64,000 nucleotides of DNA from positions 310,001-374,000 of the forward strand of contig NZ_JBMVQY010000002.1 in the NCBI RefSeq assembly GCF_049537125.1. Reading direction: 5' to 3'. Origin of the DNA: Limisphaera sp026417315 (lineage in GTDB: Bacteria; Verrucomicrobiota; Verrucomicrobiia; Limisphaerales; Limisphaeraceae). Under the pieces are notes generated by a model. The model did no database searches and was not told where the DNA came from. It worked only from the letters and a program-made list of their open reading frames with translations. The number at the start of each line of letters is the position of its first letter. Position 1 is the stretch's first letter. Both the position numbers and the translations under genes were made by a program. This document shows positions 36,113 through 44,535 of this stretch, piece after piece.

Positions 36113-36790
36113 ATGAACAGCCAGTCCAGGAAGACAAGCCATGGGCCGGCCGCGGACCTGGTCTATCGGGTGGCGTGGATCCTCCCACTGTACCGCGCGA
36201 TGGCCAGTGAATCCCTGCGCAAGCATCTCCGTCGCTGGATTGTGAGGTGGGAAAATGGCCCTGCGTTCTCGGGCTCCATTCGGAAGCTGCTGCAGCAGGA
36301 TTACGGGCTGGAGATCGGGGCTTACAGCTACTGGCCCTGGCGAGAAAAGCCTTCCGTGCTCCATCGAGGTACCCGCATTGGGCGTTACTGCTGGGTGGCG
36401 GACACGGTGCGTACATTCACGCGCAACCACCCCTTCAACCTTCTCTCCAGCCACGGATTCTTCTATAACCCGGAACTGGGGAAGGTCTCGGGGCCCTCTC
36501 TGTCTTTCGGCAGTTTGGAAATCGCGCACGGCGCCTGGTTGGGACACGGGGTCATAGTCGTGCCGCCCACACGACGCATTGGCATCGGCGCTGTGGTGCG
36601 GCCGGGTTCGGTGGTTTGCGTGGACGTGCCGGATTACGCCATCGTGAGCGGGTTTCCCGCGCGCGTCGTAGCGTGGCGTGCACCACGGGAGGAGATCCAG
36701 ACCCTGTTGGCAACCCGCTGGTGGGAACAGACGCCGCCCAAACTCCCGCATATGCAAGGGAGTGTGCCCTTGGTTCTCGAGCAATCGTAA
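36113..36790 (+). CDS. LbH hexapeptide-repeat acyltransferase, copy 3
   Basis: 225 aa. WIVRWENGPAFSGSIRKLLQ and YGLEIGAYSYWPWREKPSVL match the family N-terminus, and RGTRIGRYCWVADTVRTFTR, LEIAHGAWLGHGVIVVPPTR, RIGIGAVVRPGSVVCVDVPD and YAIVSGFPARVVAWRAP form the ladder. The ATG at 36113 is favoured because AAAGGTGAG lies 8 bp upstream; a GTG at 36101, overlapping the previous stop, is the alternative. It overlaps or directly abuts the CapA-like gene. The acyl donor and acceptor are inferred only from context. Confidence 0.86.
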   Translation: MNSQSRKTSHGPAADLVYRVAWILPLYRAMASESLRKHLRRWIVRWENGPAFSGSIRKLLQQDYGLEIGAYSYWPWREKPSVLHRGTRIGRYCWVADTVRTFTRNHPFNLLSSHGFFYNPELGKVSGPSLSFGSLEIAHGAWLGHGVIVVPPTRRIGIGAVVRPGSVVCVDVPDYAIVSGFPARVVAWRAPREEIQTLLATRWWEQTPPKLPHMQGSVPLVLEQS

Positions 36791-36822
36791 AAGTCAGTCC
36801 AAGGTCCCTGTTCCTGAAACCT

Positions 36823-37977
36823 GTGGCCAGCCTATTGATCGGCGCTGACGTTTGCCCCATCGGCGAGAACCGTCGCTACTTCGAAGTGGCAGACGTGGAC
36901 GCTTTGTTCCACGATTTACTGCCGCTGTTTCGCGGTGCCGACCTCGTCGTGGCGAACTTGGAATGCCCGCTCATCCAACGGCCCTCGCCCATCCGCAAAA
37001 CCGGGCCCGTTTTCGGGGCCCCGCCGGTCTGTGCCGAGGTCCTTCGGACGGCCGGATTCCAACTGCTGACTCTGGCCAACAACCATATCTTGGACCACGG
37101 GGCAGCAGGTCTGCGTAGTACGCTGGAGGCATGTCGGAGGGCAGGAATTGCCACGGTGGGTGCCGGGGAGAATCTCGCGGAGGCCGCCCGGCCCTATGTC
37201 TGCGAATTGCAGGGGATTCGAGTGGCCATCCTGGCCGTGGCCGAACGAGAATTCTCGGTTGCTGATGCGCAGGCTCCGGGCGCGAATCCGGTCGACCTGA
37301 TTACGCTGGTGCAAACGGTTCGTGAGCAGGGTGGAGACTGGGATCATTGGATCGTGCTGTATCATGGCGCGGCGGAATTCCAGCCGGTGACGCCCCGGGT
37401 GCAGCGACTGTGCCGGTTTCTCATCGAACTGGGCGCCACTGCCGTGATCGTCCAGCATCCGCATGCCCTGGGGGGCTGGGAGCGATACCGCCATGGCTTC
37501 ATCGTTTATGGCCAGGGAGCGTTGGTGATGGATGAAGAAATCTATCGGAACAAACCAGGGTTTCACGAAGGGTTTCTGGTCCGACTGGAGCTCCTCCGTA
37601 GTCGGGAGGCGAGAATGGAATGCATTCCTTTTCGTCAATCGAAACCTCCGCCCGGGGCGAGGCTGCTGCACGGCGCGGAGGCTGAGGAGTGGCATGAACG
37701 GATGGCGCAGCGGAATGCGTTGGTCTCGGACCCCGCGTTCGTGGACGCAGAGTGGCTTCGATTCTGCGAGCAGGCCAGACACGATGCCCTCAGTGAAGTG
37801 CTGGGCCACGGCCGCTTGCTCCATTGGCTGAACCGCACAGGCTGGGTGGAACGCTTCTGGGTCGGGGAGAAACGGTTGCGAGGCGTCCGGAACATGGTGT
37901 TGTGCGAAACGCATCGGGAGCTGCTGCAGACCGTCTTCGACCGGTGGTGGTTCCGTCCCGGCGGCACACCGCTTTAG
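36823..37977 (+). CDS. CapA-like polyglutamate/capsule-associated protein
   Basis: 384 aa. The CapA/PGA_cap metallophosphoesterase-like pattern is present: LLIGADVCPIGENRRYF, DLVVANLECPLIQRPSP, FQLLTLANNHILDHGAAGLR, WIVLYHGAAEFQPVTPRVQR and VQHPHALGGWERYRHGFIVY. CapA family proteins take part in attaching or exporting capsular polymers, with unclear chemistry. The frame has no ATG near the fold start; the GTG at 36823, giving MASLLIGADV, best fits the family N-terminus, and no signal peptide is then present. A start further upstream would overlap the LbH gene. It follows the acyltransferases in the same apparent transcript. Confidence 0.82.
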   Translation: MASLLIGADVCPIGENRRYFEVADVDALFHDLLPLFRGADLVVANLECPLIQRPSPIRKTGPVFGAPPVCAEVLRTAGFQLLTLANNHILDHGAAGLRSTLEACRRAGIATVGAGENLAEAARPYVCELQGIRVAILAVAEREFSVADAQAPGANPVDLITLVQTVREQGGDWDHWIVLYHGAAEFQPVTPRVQRLCRFLIELGATAVIVQHPHALGGWERYRHGFIVYGQGALVMDEEIYRNKPGFHEGFLVRLELLRSREARMECIPFRQSKPPPGARLLHGAEAEEWHERMAQRNALVSDPAFVDAEWLRFCEQARHDALSEVLGHGRLLHWLNRTGWVERFWVGEKRLRGVRNMVLCETHRELLQTVFDRWWFRPGGTPL

Positions 37978-38075
37978 GTATGCTGGAGAGCACGGACCGT
38001 CTGCGATGAACGCCCTCGCGAATGAGGTCTTGATGTGCAGAGGCGACGGTTTGTGAAGCGTGTTTCGGAGGATTT

Positions 38076-39437
38076 GTGAACGTCGGCATCCTGGGGACGC
38101 CGGTCAGCTCCGGCAATCGGGGCGTGATGGCCCTGGGCGCATCGCTGGTCCGGTTGTGTGCGGAGGCGGGCGCCACGAGGATCGTCATGTTCGTCGGCCA
38201 CCACAAACCGTGCGAAGTTGCATTCCGAGTGGGGGACAGGGACGTGCGGGCGCAGGTGGTCAATTATCGGCTCTCGCCCCGGGCCCGGCCCTGCGAGCAT
38301 CTGGTGTGGATCGTGCTGGCCTCGCTGTGCTACCGGTGGCTTCCCCATGCTCGCGTGCGGCGCTGGCTGAGCCGCCATACGCCCTGGATTGCGGCCATCG
38401 AGGAGATGGACCTGGTGGGCGATATCCGCGGGGGCGACAGCTTCAGCGACATCTATGGCGGGAGGCGCTTTTTGCTGGGCTTTCTGGCGGCTTGGTCCGT
38501 AGTGCTCGTGAAAGGCAGCCTCGTCCATTTCCCGCAAACTTACGGTCCCTACGGGAGACGGTGGACGCGTTGGCTGGCACGGTACCTTCTGCGCAGGGCG
38601 CCGGTAGTCCTGGCGCGGGATCGGGAGAGCCAACGGGTGGCCCAAGAACTGGTGGGCGAAAAGCCAGAGGTGCGGCTGAGTCCGGATGTTGCCTTCGCTC
38701 TCGAGGCACGGGCTCCCCGGAGGATCGAGACCGACCCTCCGCTCGAGGAAGGAAGAGAGGTGCTGACTCTTGGCGGAGTCGGGCCGATCGGGCTGAATGT
38801 AAATGGCCTCATGTACAATGGCGGTTACACCCGCAAAAACATGTTCGAGCTGAAACTGGATTACGTCGCGCTCCTGCCGCGGTTGATCGAGGCTTTGTTT
38901 CAAGAACATTCTGGTGAGCTATGGTTGATTCCCCATACCTATGCTCCGCCGGAGAGTGTCGAAAGCGATCCGGAGGCTTGTCGGCGGGTGCGAGCCGCCT
39001 TGCCACCAGCCCTGCAGGCGCGGGTCCGTATCGTGACCGGGGAATACGACTGTCACGAGATCAAAGGGGTGATCGGCCTGTGCGGCCTCTTCATCGGATC
39101 GCGCATGCACGCCTGCCTTGGCGCTCTTTCCCAGGGCATTCCCACGGTGGGCATTGCCTACAGCCGCAAGTTCGCGGGTGTGTTCGAGTCCGTTGGCATG
39201 CGCGATTGGGTGATCGATGGACGAACGACCGGGGAGGCGGAGGCAGTCGCTCGTGTCATGGAGCTTTATCGGCAGCGCGAGGGGGTACGTGACCGCCTCG
39301 CGCTTGAAGCCGAAACGGCACGGATTCGTCTTAGAGAAATATTTGGCGAACTCCTCCGGCGCGCGGTTCCGGAAGGAGCGCCTCTGCAATTGGAAGCCAT
39401 GGGTCCGGCAGTTGGGGGAGCGCTGGAACAGCAGTAG
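38076..39437 (+). CDS. Polysaccharide pyruvyl transferase family protein
   Basis: 453 aa. Members of PF04230 (WcaK/CsaB-type) transfer pyruvate from phosphoenolpyruvate to sugars of exopolymers, forming ketals that add negative charge. Motifs: MNVGILGTPVSSGNRGVMAL at the N-terminus, DLVGDIRGGDSFSDIYG, LVHFPQTYGPYGRRWTRWLA, APVVLARDRESQRVAQELVG, and SRMHACLGALSQGIPTVGIA, the C-terminal R/H motif. The GTG start at 38076 has GGAGGA 4 bp upstream. It closes the 29.6-39.4 kb block and is a second candidate source of charge or decoration on the polymer, besides the acyltransferases. Confidence 0.9.
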   Translation: MNVGILGTPVSSGNRGVMALGASLVRLCAEAGATRIVMFVGHHKPCEVAFRVGDRDVRAQVVNYRLSPRARPCEHLVWIVLASLCYRWLPHARVRRWLSRHTPWIAAIEEMDLVGDIRGGDSFSDIYGGRRFLLGFLAAWSVVLVKGSLVHFPQTYGPYGRRWTRWLARYLLRRAPVVLARDRESQRVAQELVGEKPEVRLSPDVAFALEARAPRRIETDPPLEEGREVLTLGGVGPIGLNVNGLMYNGGYTRKNMFELKLDYVALLPRLIEALFQEHSGELWLIPHTYAPPESVESDPEACRRVRAALPPALQARVRIVTGEYDCHEIKGVIGLCGLFIGSRMHACLGALSQGIPTVGIAYSRKFAGVFESVGMRDWVIDGRTTGEAEAVARVMELYRQREGVRDRLALEAETARIRLREIFGELLRRAVPEGAPLQLEAMGPAVGGALEQQ

Positions 39438-40140
39438 GAAACAACGCTCCGGGGTCGTATCGGACCACGAGAGCTAATGGGAAAGGCCTGTGGCATGCAG
39501 GAGGTTATGCCCTGCTGATTGAGCTCGTGCTGCTGGAGATTTCCATCCCCGGTTGGGTGTGAGATGGGGCGATGCATCCCAAGAGGATTGCGTGGCCGGT
39601 ATACTGGGAGGCAGCAGGAGCATGCGGGCGTTTTCGAGAAGTCACGACTCGGGCCGGGCATGGCCGCGCGGAGCCCTAGAGCTCGCCGGTGGACCAGAAG
39701 CGAATGTGGATTTACGCGCCGACCGGGGCCTGGGGTTGGTCGCACGAGACTGTCACGGAGGGCCGGGCGTCCGATCGTGAAATCAGCCAGTAGGCGTCAC
39801 GGTGTCCAGGATGCCGGCGGAGTGAACGAACTGCGGCAGCATACTGTGTGGCGCCCTCTTCAAGGGAACGGCGTGGCTCCGGGGTCAAGGCTCCAGGCCT
39901 TATAGGCCTCCATGGCTGGGCGCCGGGCGCCCCCTCACCGCGTTCCTGGGGTTCCTCGTGGATTTGCAGCGGCGACTCTTGATGCTCAGGGCCGTTGCGC
40001 CCGTGCGGGAGCCTATCGAGCTCCGACCCCATCAAGGTAGCATGTAGGCATGAAGCCTGCTTTTCTGAAGGACGATGCGATTCGGGAACGACGAGTGCGG
40101 GGCTGTTTGTCGCAAACCCGCGAGTGCTAGGCTAGAAAAG
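39438..40140. other. Intergenic stretch holding a candidate sigma-54 promoter
   Basis: No recognisable gene, and none of the palindromic repeats. The only signal I can support is the -24/-12 element at 40046-40061 described separately. Small open frames around 39519-39905 have no motif or ribosome binding site. Confidence 0.55.
40046..40061 (+). promoter_or_regulatory. Candidate sigma-54 -24/-12 promoter of the 40141 gene
   Basis: The sequence reads aGGCATG-AAGC-CTGCT, with GG (40047-40048) and GC (40059-40060) exactly 10 bp apart. Predicted +1 is near 40072. This supports translation of the secreted protein from the GTG at 40141 rather than from the ATG at 40075, which would leave almost no leader. 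No GTCGG-N5-TTTACAC copy was found upstream. Confidence 0.5.
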
Positions 40141-40932
40141 GTGAAGCATTGTCGCTGGAAGACCGGACAATGGCGAGCGTTTTGGCTGGGTGTGGCGGCC
40201 GCGGTAGCCAACGCCCTGCTCCCAGCCCTGGGGGTCGACATTACCTGGCAGAGTTCCCAAGTCCGGGGGGAATGGCTGGAGCTTTGGAGCGAACCGGAGG
40301 GCAATGCCCGCGGAGAGGCGGGCGTTTTCCGCCACCACAGCAGCGATGCGTCCATGCTGTTCTGGAGGGCGGCTTCGGAGCCCTTCGGATGGTCTGCGGC
40401 CCAGGGCGCGCTGGGACCGTTTTCGCTCTGGATGACAGCGTACAGCGCCCCGTCCGATCTACCGATGGCTGGCGGGGCCATGGGCAATCTCGCCGGCAGC
40501 GGCCTGAGCGTGGCAGCAGAATCGAGAACGCGGTTCGTGGCCAGTGCGCCGACCCTGGCTTTCACGCTTCAGGCCGAAGCATACTGGAACTACAGTGCCC
40601 AGGAACAGGACATGAGTCTGGTGCTGCGTGACCTGACGCTGGACGAAGTACTGCTGCGCTGGCAGCTGGCGGACCATCCCGAAGCGACGGTTGCGAGTTC
40701 GTACAGCTTCACCATAAACCCCGCTCATGAGTACGAGATGATCCTGAGCGGCTGGGTGAACGCCTGGGACGCCAAGGACGCCTGGCTGCGGTTGTGGGTC
40801 GGGTGGGACACGCCCGGCGGGGCGCTGCGAATCGCCCGGGTGCCGGACGCCGGCAGCACCGCCGCACTGCTGATCCTCGGGGCGGGCGGGTTGTGGGCCC
40901 TGCGCCGCGTTTGGCGGAGCCCTTCCAGCTGA
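40141..40932 (+). CDS. Secreted exosortase substrate with VPDAGST sorting tail
   Basis: 263 aa from the GTG at 40141. The N-terminus VKHCRWKTGQWR followed by AFWLGVAAAVANALLPALG is a signal peptide; the frame runs back to 40075 but lies over the predicted transcription start. The middle is beta-rich and unrelated to families I know. The C-terminus is RVPDAGSTAALLILGAGGLW followed by ALRRVWR: sorting motif, hydrophobic helix and Arg cluster, as in VPDSG/PEP-CTERM proteins. It should be processed by the exosortase at 53569 and left at the envelope or in the matrix. Confidence 0.83.
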   Translation: MKHCRWKTGQWRAFWLGVAAAVANALLPALGVDITWQSSQVRGEWLELWSEPEGNARGEAGVFRHHSSDASMLFWRAASEPFGWSAAQGALGPFSLWMTAYSAPSDLPMAGGAMGNLAGSGLSVAAESRTRFVASAPTLAFTLQAEAYWNYSAQEQDMSLVLRDLTLDEVLLRWQLADHPEATVASSYSFTINPAHEYEMILSGWVNAWDAKDAWLRLWVGWDTPGGALRIARVPDAGSTAALLILGAGGLWALRRVWRSPSS

Positions 40933-41770
40933 GCCGGCGACGTCAGTCGGCGGACTCTTGCGGGGTCCGCCCATCGTTGCAGTGGGTATTGAACTCCGGC
41001 TCCGCAGCCAAGGAAGTGGGGCGGTGGAAGCGACAGACCGGGATTGCCCGCCGCGTCCCCGCGGCGGCGATTGTGGATTCTCCTGTTGAGCCCGCAGAAC
41101 ACACAGAACACCCAGAAAGCTGGACTCAAATGTTCGTGCCGAATCCGCCGCCTTGCGACGGCCGTCAGCCAGCTGTACGTCCGTAGCCGCCGATGTGAAT
41201 CGGCGGATCGGTCTAGGGCGGTTCTGGAGACCCACCGTGTGAGGATGGGCCCGATCTTGGGTCTGGATCTGCCGCAGGCCGGCGGCGGCTATGGAGAGAA
41301 AGGTGGCCACGGCAGCGGGTCGGATGTCGGCAGTATGGGCGCCCGGGAAGACTGTAGCTGCGAAGGCGTTTCTCCGGTGGCCTCCCCGAAATCCGTTGTG
41401 GTCTCATGCTTGGGGCAGCATGTGGACGACTGTGCCGTTTCAATTCTCCGGGCGCTGCGTGTCACCTACGGTTTTTGTTCTGGATGGTCTGCGCCCTCTG
41501 TGGACTTTACCGCGTAGCCGCTGACGGGTGTCGGCGGATTACCTCGAATCCATGTGCTCTGTGGGTTTTCCTTCTGGGTGTTCTGCGTGACATGTGGGCT
41601 CTCCTCGTAGCCGCGGACGGCAGTCCGCGGACCACTTCCAATCTGCCGGTTCTGTCTGCTCTGCGGATTTTCCTTCTGTGTGCTTTTTTCGGGCTTTTTT
41701 CTGCGCATTGTGCATGCTCTGTGGGCTTTTCCTTCGTAGCGGCCGACAGGAATCGGCCGATGTTCAGGTC
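40933..41770. repeat. Intergenic repeat island 4 with arm-variant palindromes
   Basis: Palindromes lie at about 40935-40957, 41183-41207, 41513-41538, 41607-41632 and 41736-41760. Two have altered but still complementary arms: CCGCGGAC with GTCCGCGG (about 41610-41631) and CGGCCGAC with ATCGGCCG (about 41740-41760). The DNA between about 41560 and 41730 is composed of CTGCGTGTTCTGTGGGCTTT-like units. No gene was recognised. Confidence 0.83.
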
Positions 41771-42008
41771 GGGACTGTCCGCCGCGCCACCGTGGCGGCT
41801 ACGGCACGCTTGAGGCTTTCGAGTCGAAGGCGCCGGGTGCGCTGGCCGGGGTTGTCTGGAGCCTGCCGAGACGATGGCTGCGTGGAGGCGCCTTTTCGAC
41901 CGGCACGGTCGGTGCGGGCGTACCCGAACCGTGAGATCCAACGTCTGGAGGATTTGGTTCGAGGCTTTGGCCGAGGTGGCTTGGCTGGCGGGGTTTTGGG
42001 TGTTGCGA

Positions 42009-42025
42009 GTGTAAACTTCGCCGAC
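42009..42025 (-). promoter_or_regulatory. Upstream motif GTCGG-N5-TTTACAC, copy 1 (inverted)
   Basis: On the minus strand the 17-mer reads GTCGGCGAAGTTTACAC. It faces a second copy at 42133, 107 bp away, upstream of the exosortase-substrate gene at 42335. Probably an activator-binding site for the sigma-54 promoter at 42268. Confidence 0.65.
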
Positions 42026-42132
42026 TCGGGCGTCGGTGGACCTGACAGCTTTTTGGTTCAATACAAGGTCTTGTAATTCAACGCATTGCGTAGAATCCGT
42101 CACCGTCTAGCCGGTCCAAATCAAGTTCGAAT

Positions 42133-42149
42133 GTCGGTGGATTTTACAC
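42133..42149 (+). promoter_or_regulatory. Upstream motif GTCGG-N5-TTTACAC, copy 2
   Basis: The 17-mer reads GTCGGTGGATTTTACAC. It lies 136 bp upstream of the -24 GG at 42269, a distance typical of enhancer-binding-protein sites, and is followed by unusually AT-rich DNA (about 42130-42260). Confidence 0.7.
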
Positions 42150-42267
42150 TTTCGAACTTTTTGGCGGTTGAACGACTTGGGCGATTTCAGCATGTGGCTA
42201 TTGTAACATGTTGATGGGCAACGAAATGTATATTGTTTCAAACTGTCCCAAAATCTGATTTACTCGA

Positions 42268-42283
42268 TGGCACGGAAGGTGCT
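42268..42283 (+). promoter_or_regulatory. Sigma-54 -24/-12 promoter of the 42335 gene
   Basis: The sequence reads TGGCACG-GAAG-GTGCT, matching the RpoN consensus (TGGCACG-N4-TTGCW) except one base, with GG and GC exactly 10 bp apart. Predicted +1 is near 42294, giving a ~40-nt leader before the start at 42335. Confidence 0.75.
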
Positions 42284-42334
42284 AGTTAACTTTCGTAGAA
42301 ACGGTAACGCAGTGTGAAGAGAAAGGACATGAAC

Positions 42335-43054
42335 ATGATGAGCGCATGGAAAAAGCAGTGCTTGGTGGTGGCGATGGCGGCCACGATGGCCGGTAGCGCC
42401 TCCGCCATTGTGACGGTCACGGTCAGTCGGACCGCCGGGTACTACGACACGACGTACGGTGGTGGTGAGTTCACTTTGAAGGGGTCGCCTTGGGCCAATC
42501 CGGCTCACTACAGTCCCAAGACTCTGGTGGCAGGTGGGTTCCAGACCTTTTGCCTAGAATTGAACGAAGGCATTTCCGGCCAGCCTTTCGCCGCCGAGTT
42601 GAACCTGGCTGCCGTCAACGGTGGGCTGGGCGGCGGCAGTCCGGATCCTCTGTCCATCGGCACGGCTTGGATTTACAAGCAGTTCGCCGAGGGGAACCTC
42701 GTGGGTTACGATTACACCCCGGGTCCCGGTCGGGCAGCGTCCGCGCGGGCGCTGCAGGAGACCATTTGGTGGCTGGAAAACGAGCAGGGGGATCCAGGTG
42801 CCGGCAATCCGTTCCGGAACCTGATCCTCAGCAAGTTCGGCACCGTGACTGCCGCCAGGGCCGACTACGACCCGTCCACGGCCGGGTTCAATGTTCGCGT
42901 GGTGAACATGTACGGGATCGACAAGATTACGGGCCAACCGGACTACACGGCCAGAAAGCAGGACATGCTCGTCTACCTTCCGGATGGCGGGGTGACGCTG
43001 GTCCTGATGGGCGGTGGCCTGTTGGGGTTGGCCATGCTGCGCCGGAAGGATTGA
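42335..43054 (+). CDS. Secreted exosortase substrate, thioester-domain-like, LPDGG tail (paralogue A)
   Basis: 239 aa. A signal peptide (AWKKQCLVVAMAATMAGSAS, then A) precedes GYYDTTYGGGEFTLKGSPWA. GGFQTFCLELNE (Cys73) and ARALQETIWWLENEQ (Gln141) reproduce the Cys and Phi-Q-x-x-Phi-W signatures of internal-thioester adhesin domains (TQXA/TED type). The C-terminus is LPDGGVTLVLMGGGLLGLAM then LRRKD, a sorting tail. It is 60-65% identical by eye to the protein at 46315. The start at 42335 is favoured because AAAGGA lies 7 bp upstream; a GTG at 42314 is in phase. It is preceded by a sigma-54 promoter with two upstream motifs. Confidence 0.88.
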   Translation: MMSAWKKQCLVVAMAATMAGSASAIVTVTVSRTAGYYDTTYGGGEFTLKGSPWANPAHYSPKTLVAGGFQTFCLELNEGISGQPFAAELNLAAVNGGLGGGSPDPLSIGTAWIYKQFAEGNLVGYDYTPGPGRAASARALQETIWWLENEQGDPGAGNPFRNLILSKFGTVTAARADYDPSTAGFNVRVVNMYGIDKITGQPDYTARKQDMLVYLPDGGVTLVLMGGGLLGLAMLRRKD

Positions 43055-43084
43055 TCGAGCCAAGCTCGCAACGCGTTATCGTCT

Positions 43085-43117
43085 GTGGCGCCCCAACTGG
43101 GGCGCCACTTGCCTTTT
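43085..43117 (+). terminator. Rho-independent terminator after paralogue A
   Basis: A perfect 10-bp stem, GTGGCGCCCC paired with GGGGCGCCAC around an AACT loop (43085-43108), is followed by TTGCCTTTT. A closely similar hairpin follows paralogue B at 47062. Confidence 0.85.
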
Positions 43118-43520
43118 GGCAGCATGCTTGGAGCCGCCGCCCTAGCCGCCGGTGGTGTTGGCGTAAACCCCACGCGGCAAGTGTCCGCCGCCCTCCGGTA
43201 ATTGCTACCGAGGGTTGTTCTTTCGAGCCTACAGAACACACGGAACACCCGGAAGGGTGAACTGACATGTTCGTGCCGAATCCGCCACCTTTCGGCGGCC
43301 GCTACGCGGTGGGTTCTGCGAGCTCTGCGTGTCCTGTGGGCTCGCCTTCGTATCCGCCGGCGTTAGCCGGCGGATGGACTCAAGTTTTTTTCCGTGTGCT
43401 CTGTGTGTTCTGTGGGTTGTTTTGGGCGCATTCCGCGTGCTCTGTGGGCTAAATCGGCGTAAAGCGGATGCGGGCGATAGTCCGCCGCGTCCCCGCGGTG
43501 GCTACTGGATGAGATGCTCA
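43118..43520. repeat. Intergenic repeat island 5
   Basis: Less regular than the other islands. CTGCGTGTTCTGTGGGCT-like units are spread over about 43310-43450. A palindrome at about 43349-43374 has arms CCGCCGGC and GCCGGCGG, another arm variant that keeps base-pairing. A CCGCCGC...GCGGTGGCTAC hairpin lies at about 43478-43505. No gene was recognised between the terminator and 43632. Confidence 0.75.
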
Positions 43521-43632
43521 GGGGGCCTGTGGAATCGCGCAGTCCTCCGGCCCTGAGGACCTTCGGTCGAGGATCTTTGGGAAACGATCGGTTGCGAGAA
43601 TTGCGGCCTGAAAGTAGAAGCGCCATCGAGGG

Positions 43633-44535
43633 ATGCAAACAGTGATCGAGTCCATGACGCCCGCCGAGCTGGCGTCGTATGAGCGCGCCATGGGGGCCCG
43701 GATCGTGGAGTCGGGCGGGGTTTTCTGGCGGCGCGTCCGGCCGCTGTTTTACCGGCCGCTGATTCCGTTCGAGGTGCTGGATCCGGCCGCGGTCCGGCCC
43801 CCGTTGGCCGCCAGATGGGGGGCCTGGCAATATGCCGTCGGGGATCCCGGTAGGGCGAATGGATCGATCGCCTGCCTGATGTTTCAGAACGCGGCTGACT
43901 ACTCATTGGAGTCGATGGATAAAAAACGCCGTTGGGAGGTTCGGAGAGCGCAGCACGAGTTTCGGGTCCGTCCGTTGACAGAGGTCCATGAACTGCTCCG
44001 TGCCCACCCTGTGTTCGCCGAGTTTCAGCAGCGAACGGGATACCATTATCGCGCGGATCGCGTCCGTCCCGACCGGTACCGCGCCTGGGCCGAGAAGGTC
44101 TTCGAACACCCAAAAGTACGCGTCCTGGGTGCTTTCGACAGCTCCGGCATTCAGGCAGTGGGCATCGTGCAACGGGTGGCCGATGCCCTGCTCTACGCCA
44201 CCTTTTTTGCAACCGACGCGGCTCTGCGAAAGCAGGTGGCCAGCTTGATGTTACACGTCGTACGGGAACTGGCGGCGGCCACATCAGGGGTGCATCGCGT
44301 GCACGCCGGCCTCCGCAAGCAGGGTGCGGATGCGAGTGTGGATCAGTTCTACCTCTTGCGCGGGGCAGAGGTGGTGACTCTGCCGGCCTTTTGCCGAATT
44401 CATCCCCTGCTTGCCTGGGGTTTGGAACGGTTCCGCCCCGATCTGAAGAAACGTCTCCTGGGTGAGCCGTGGAGTGCGTCGGCGGGAACCGTGGCCCGGG
44501 TCGCGAACGTGATCAGCCAGGGAATCAACCCATGA
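43633..44535 (+). CDS. FemAB/GNAT-like acyltransferase, copy 4
   Basis: 300 aa, shorter and more divergent than the other copies. The region RWEVRRAQHEFRVRPLTEVH corresponds to the basic helix before the second domain, and LRAHPVFAEFQQRTGYHYRA, FDSSGIQAVGIVQRVADALL and ATFFATDAALRKQVASLMLH are compatible with a GNAT fold. The N-terminal GNAT half is reduced. Its stop overlaps the start of the next FemAB-like gene (ATGA at 44532-44535), so the two are translated together, perhaps as a complex. The functional call rests on this pairing and on weak motifs. Confidence 0.68.
   Translation: MQTVIESMTPAELASYERAMGARIVESGGVFWRRVRPLFYRPLIPFEVLDPAAVRPPLAARWGAWQYAVGDPGRANGSIACLMFQNAADYSLESMDKKRRWEVRRAQHEFRVRPLTEVHELLRAHPVFAEFQQRTGYHYRADRVRPDRYRAWAEKVFEHPKVRVLGAFDSSGIQAVGIVQRVADALLYATFFATDAALRKQVASLMLHVVRELAAATSGVHRVHAGLRKQGADASVDQFYLLRGAEVVTLPAFCRIHPLLAWGLERFRPDLKKRLLGEPWSASAGTVARVANVISQGINP

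Noticed and set aside
40075..40140. ATG at 40075 as start of the VPDAGST protein
   Set aside because: It lies at the predicted sigma-54 transcription start and adds residues before a good signal peptide beginning at the GTG at 40141.
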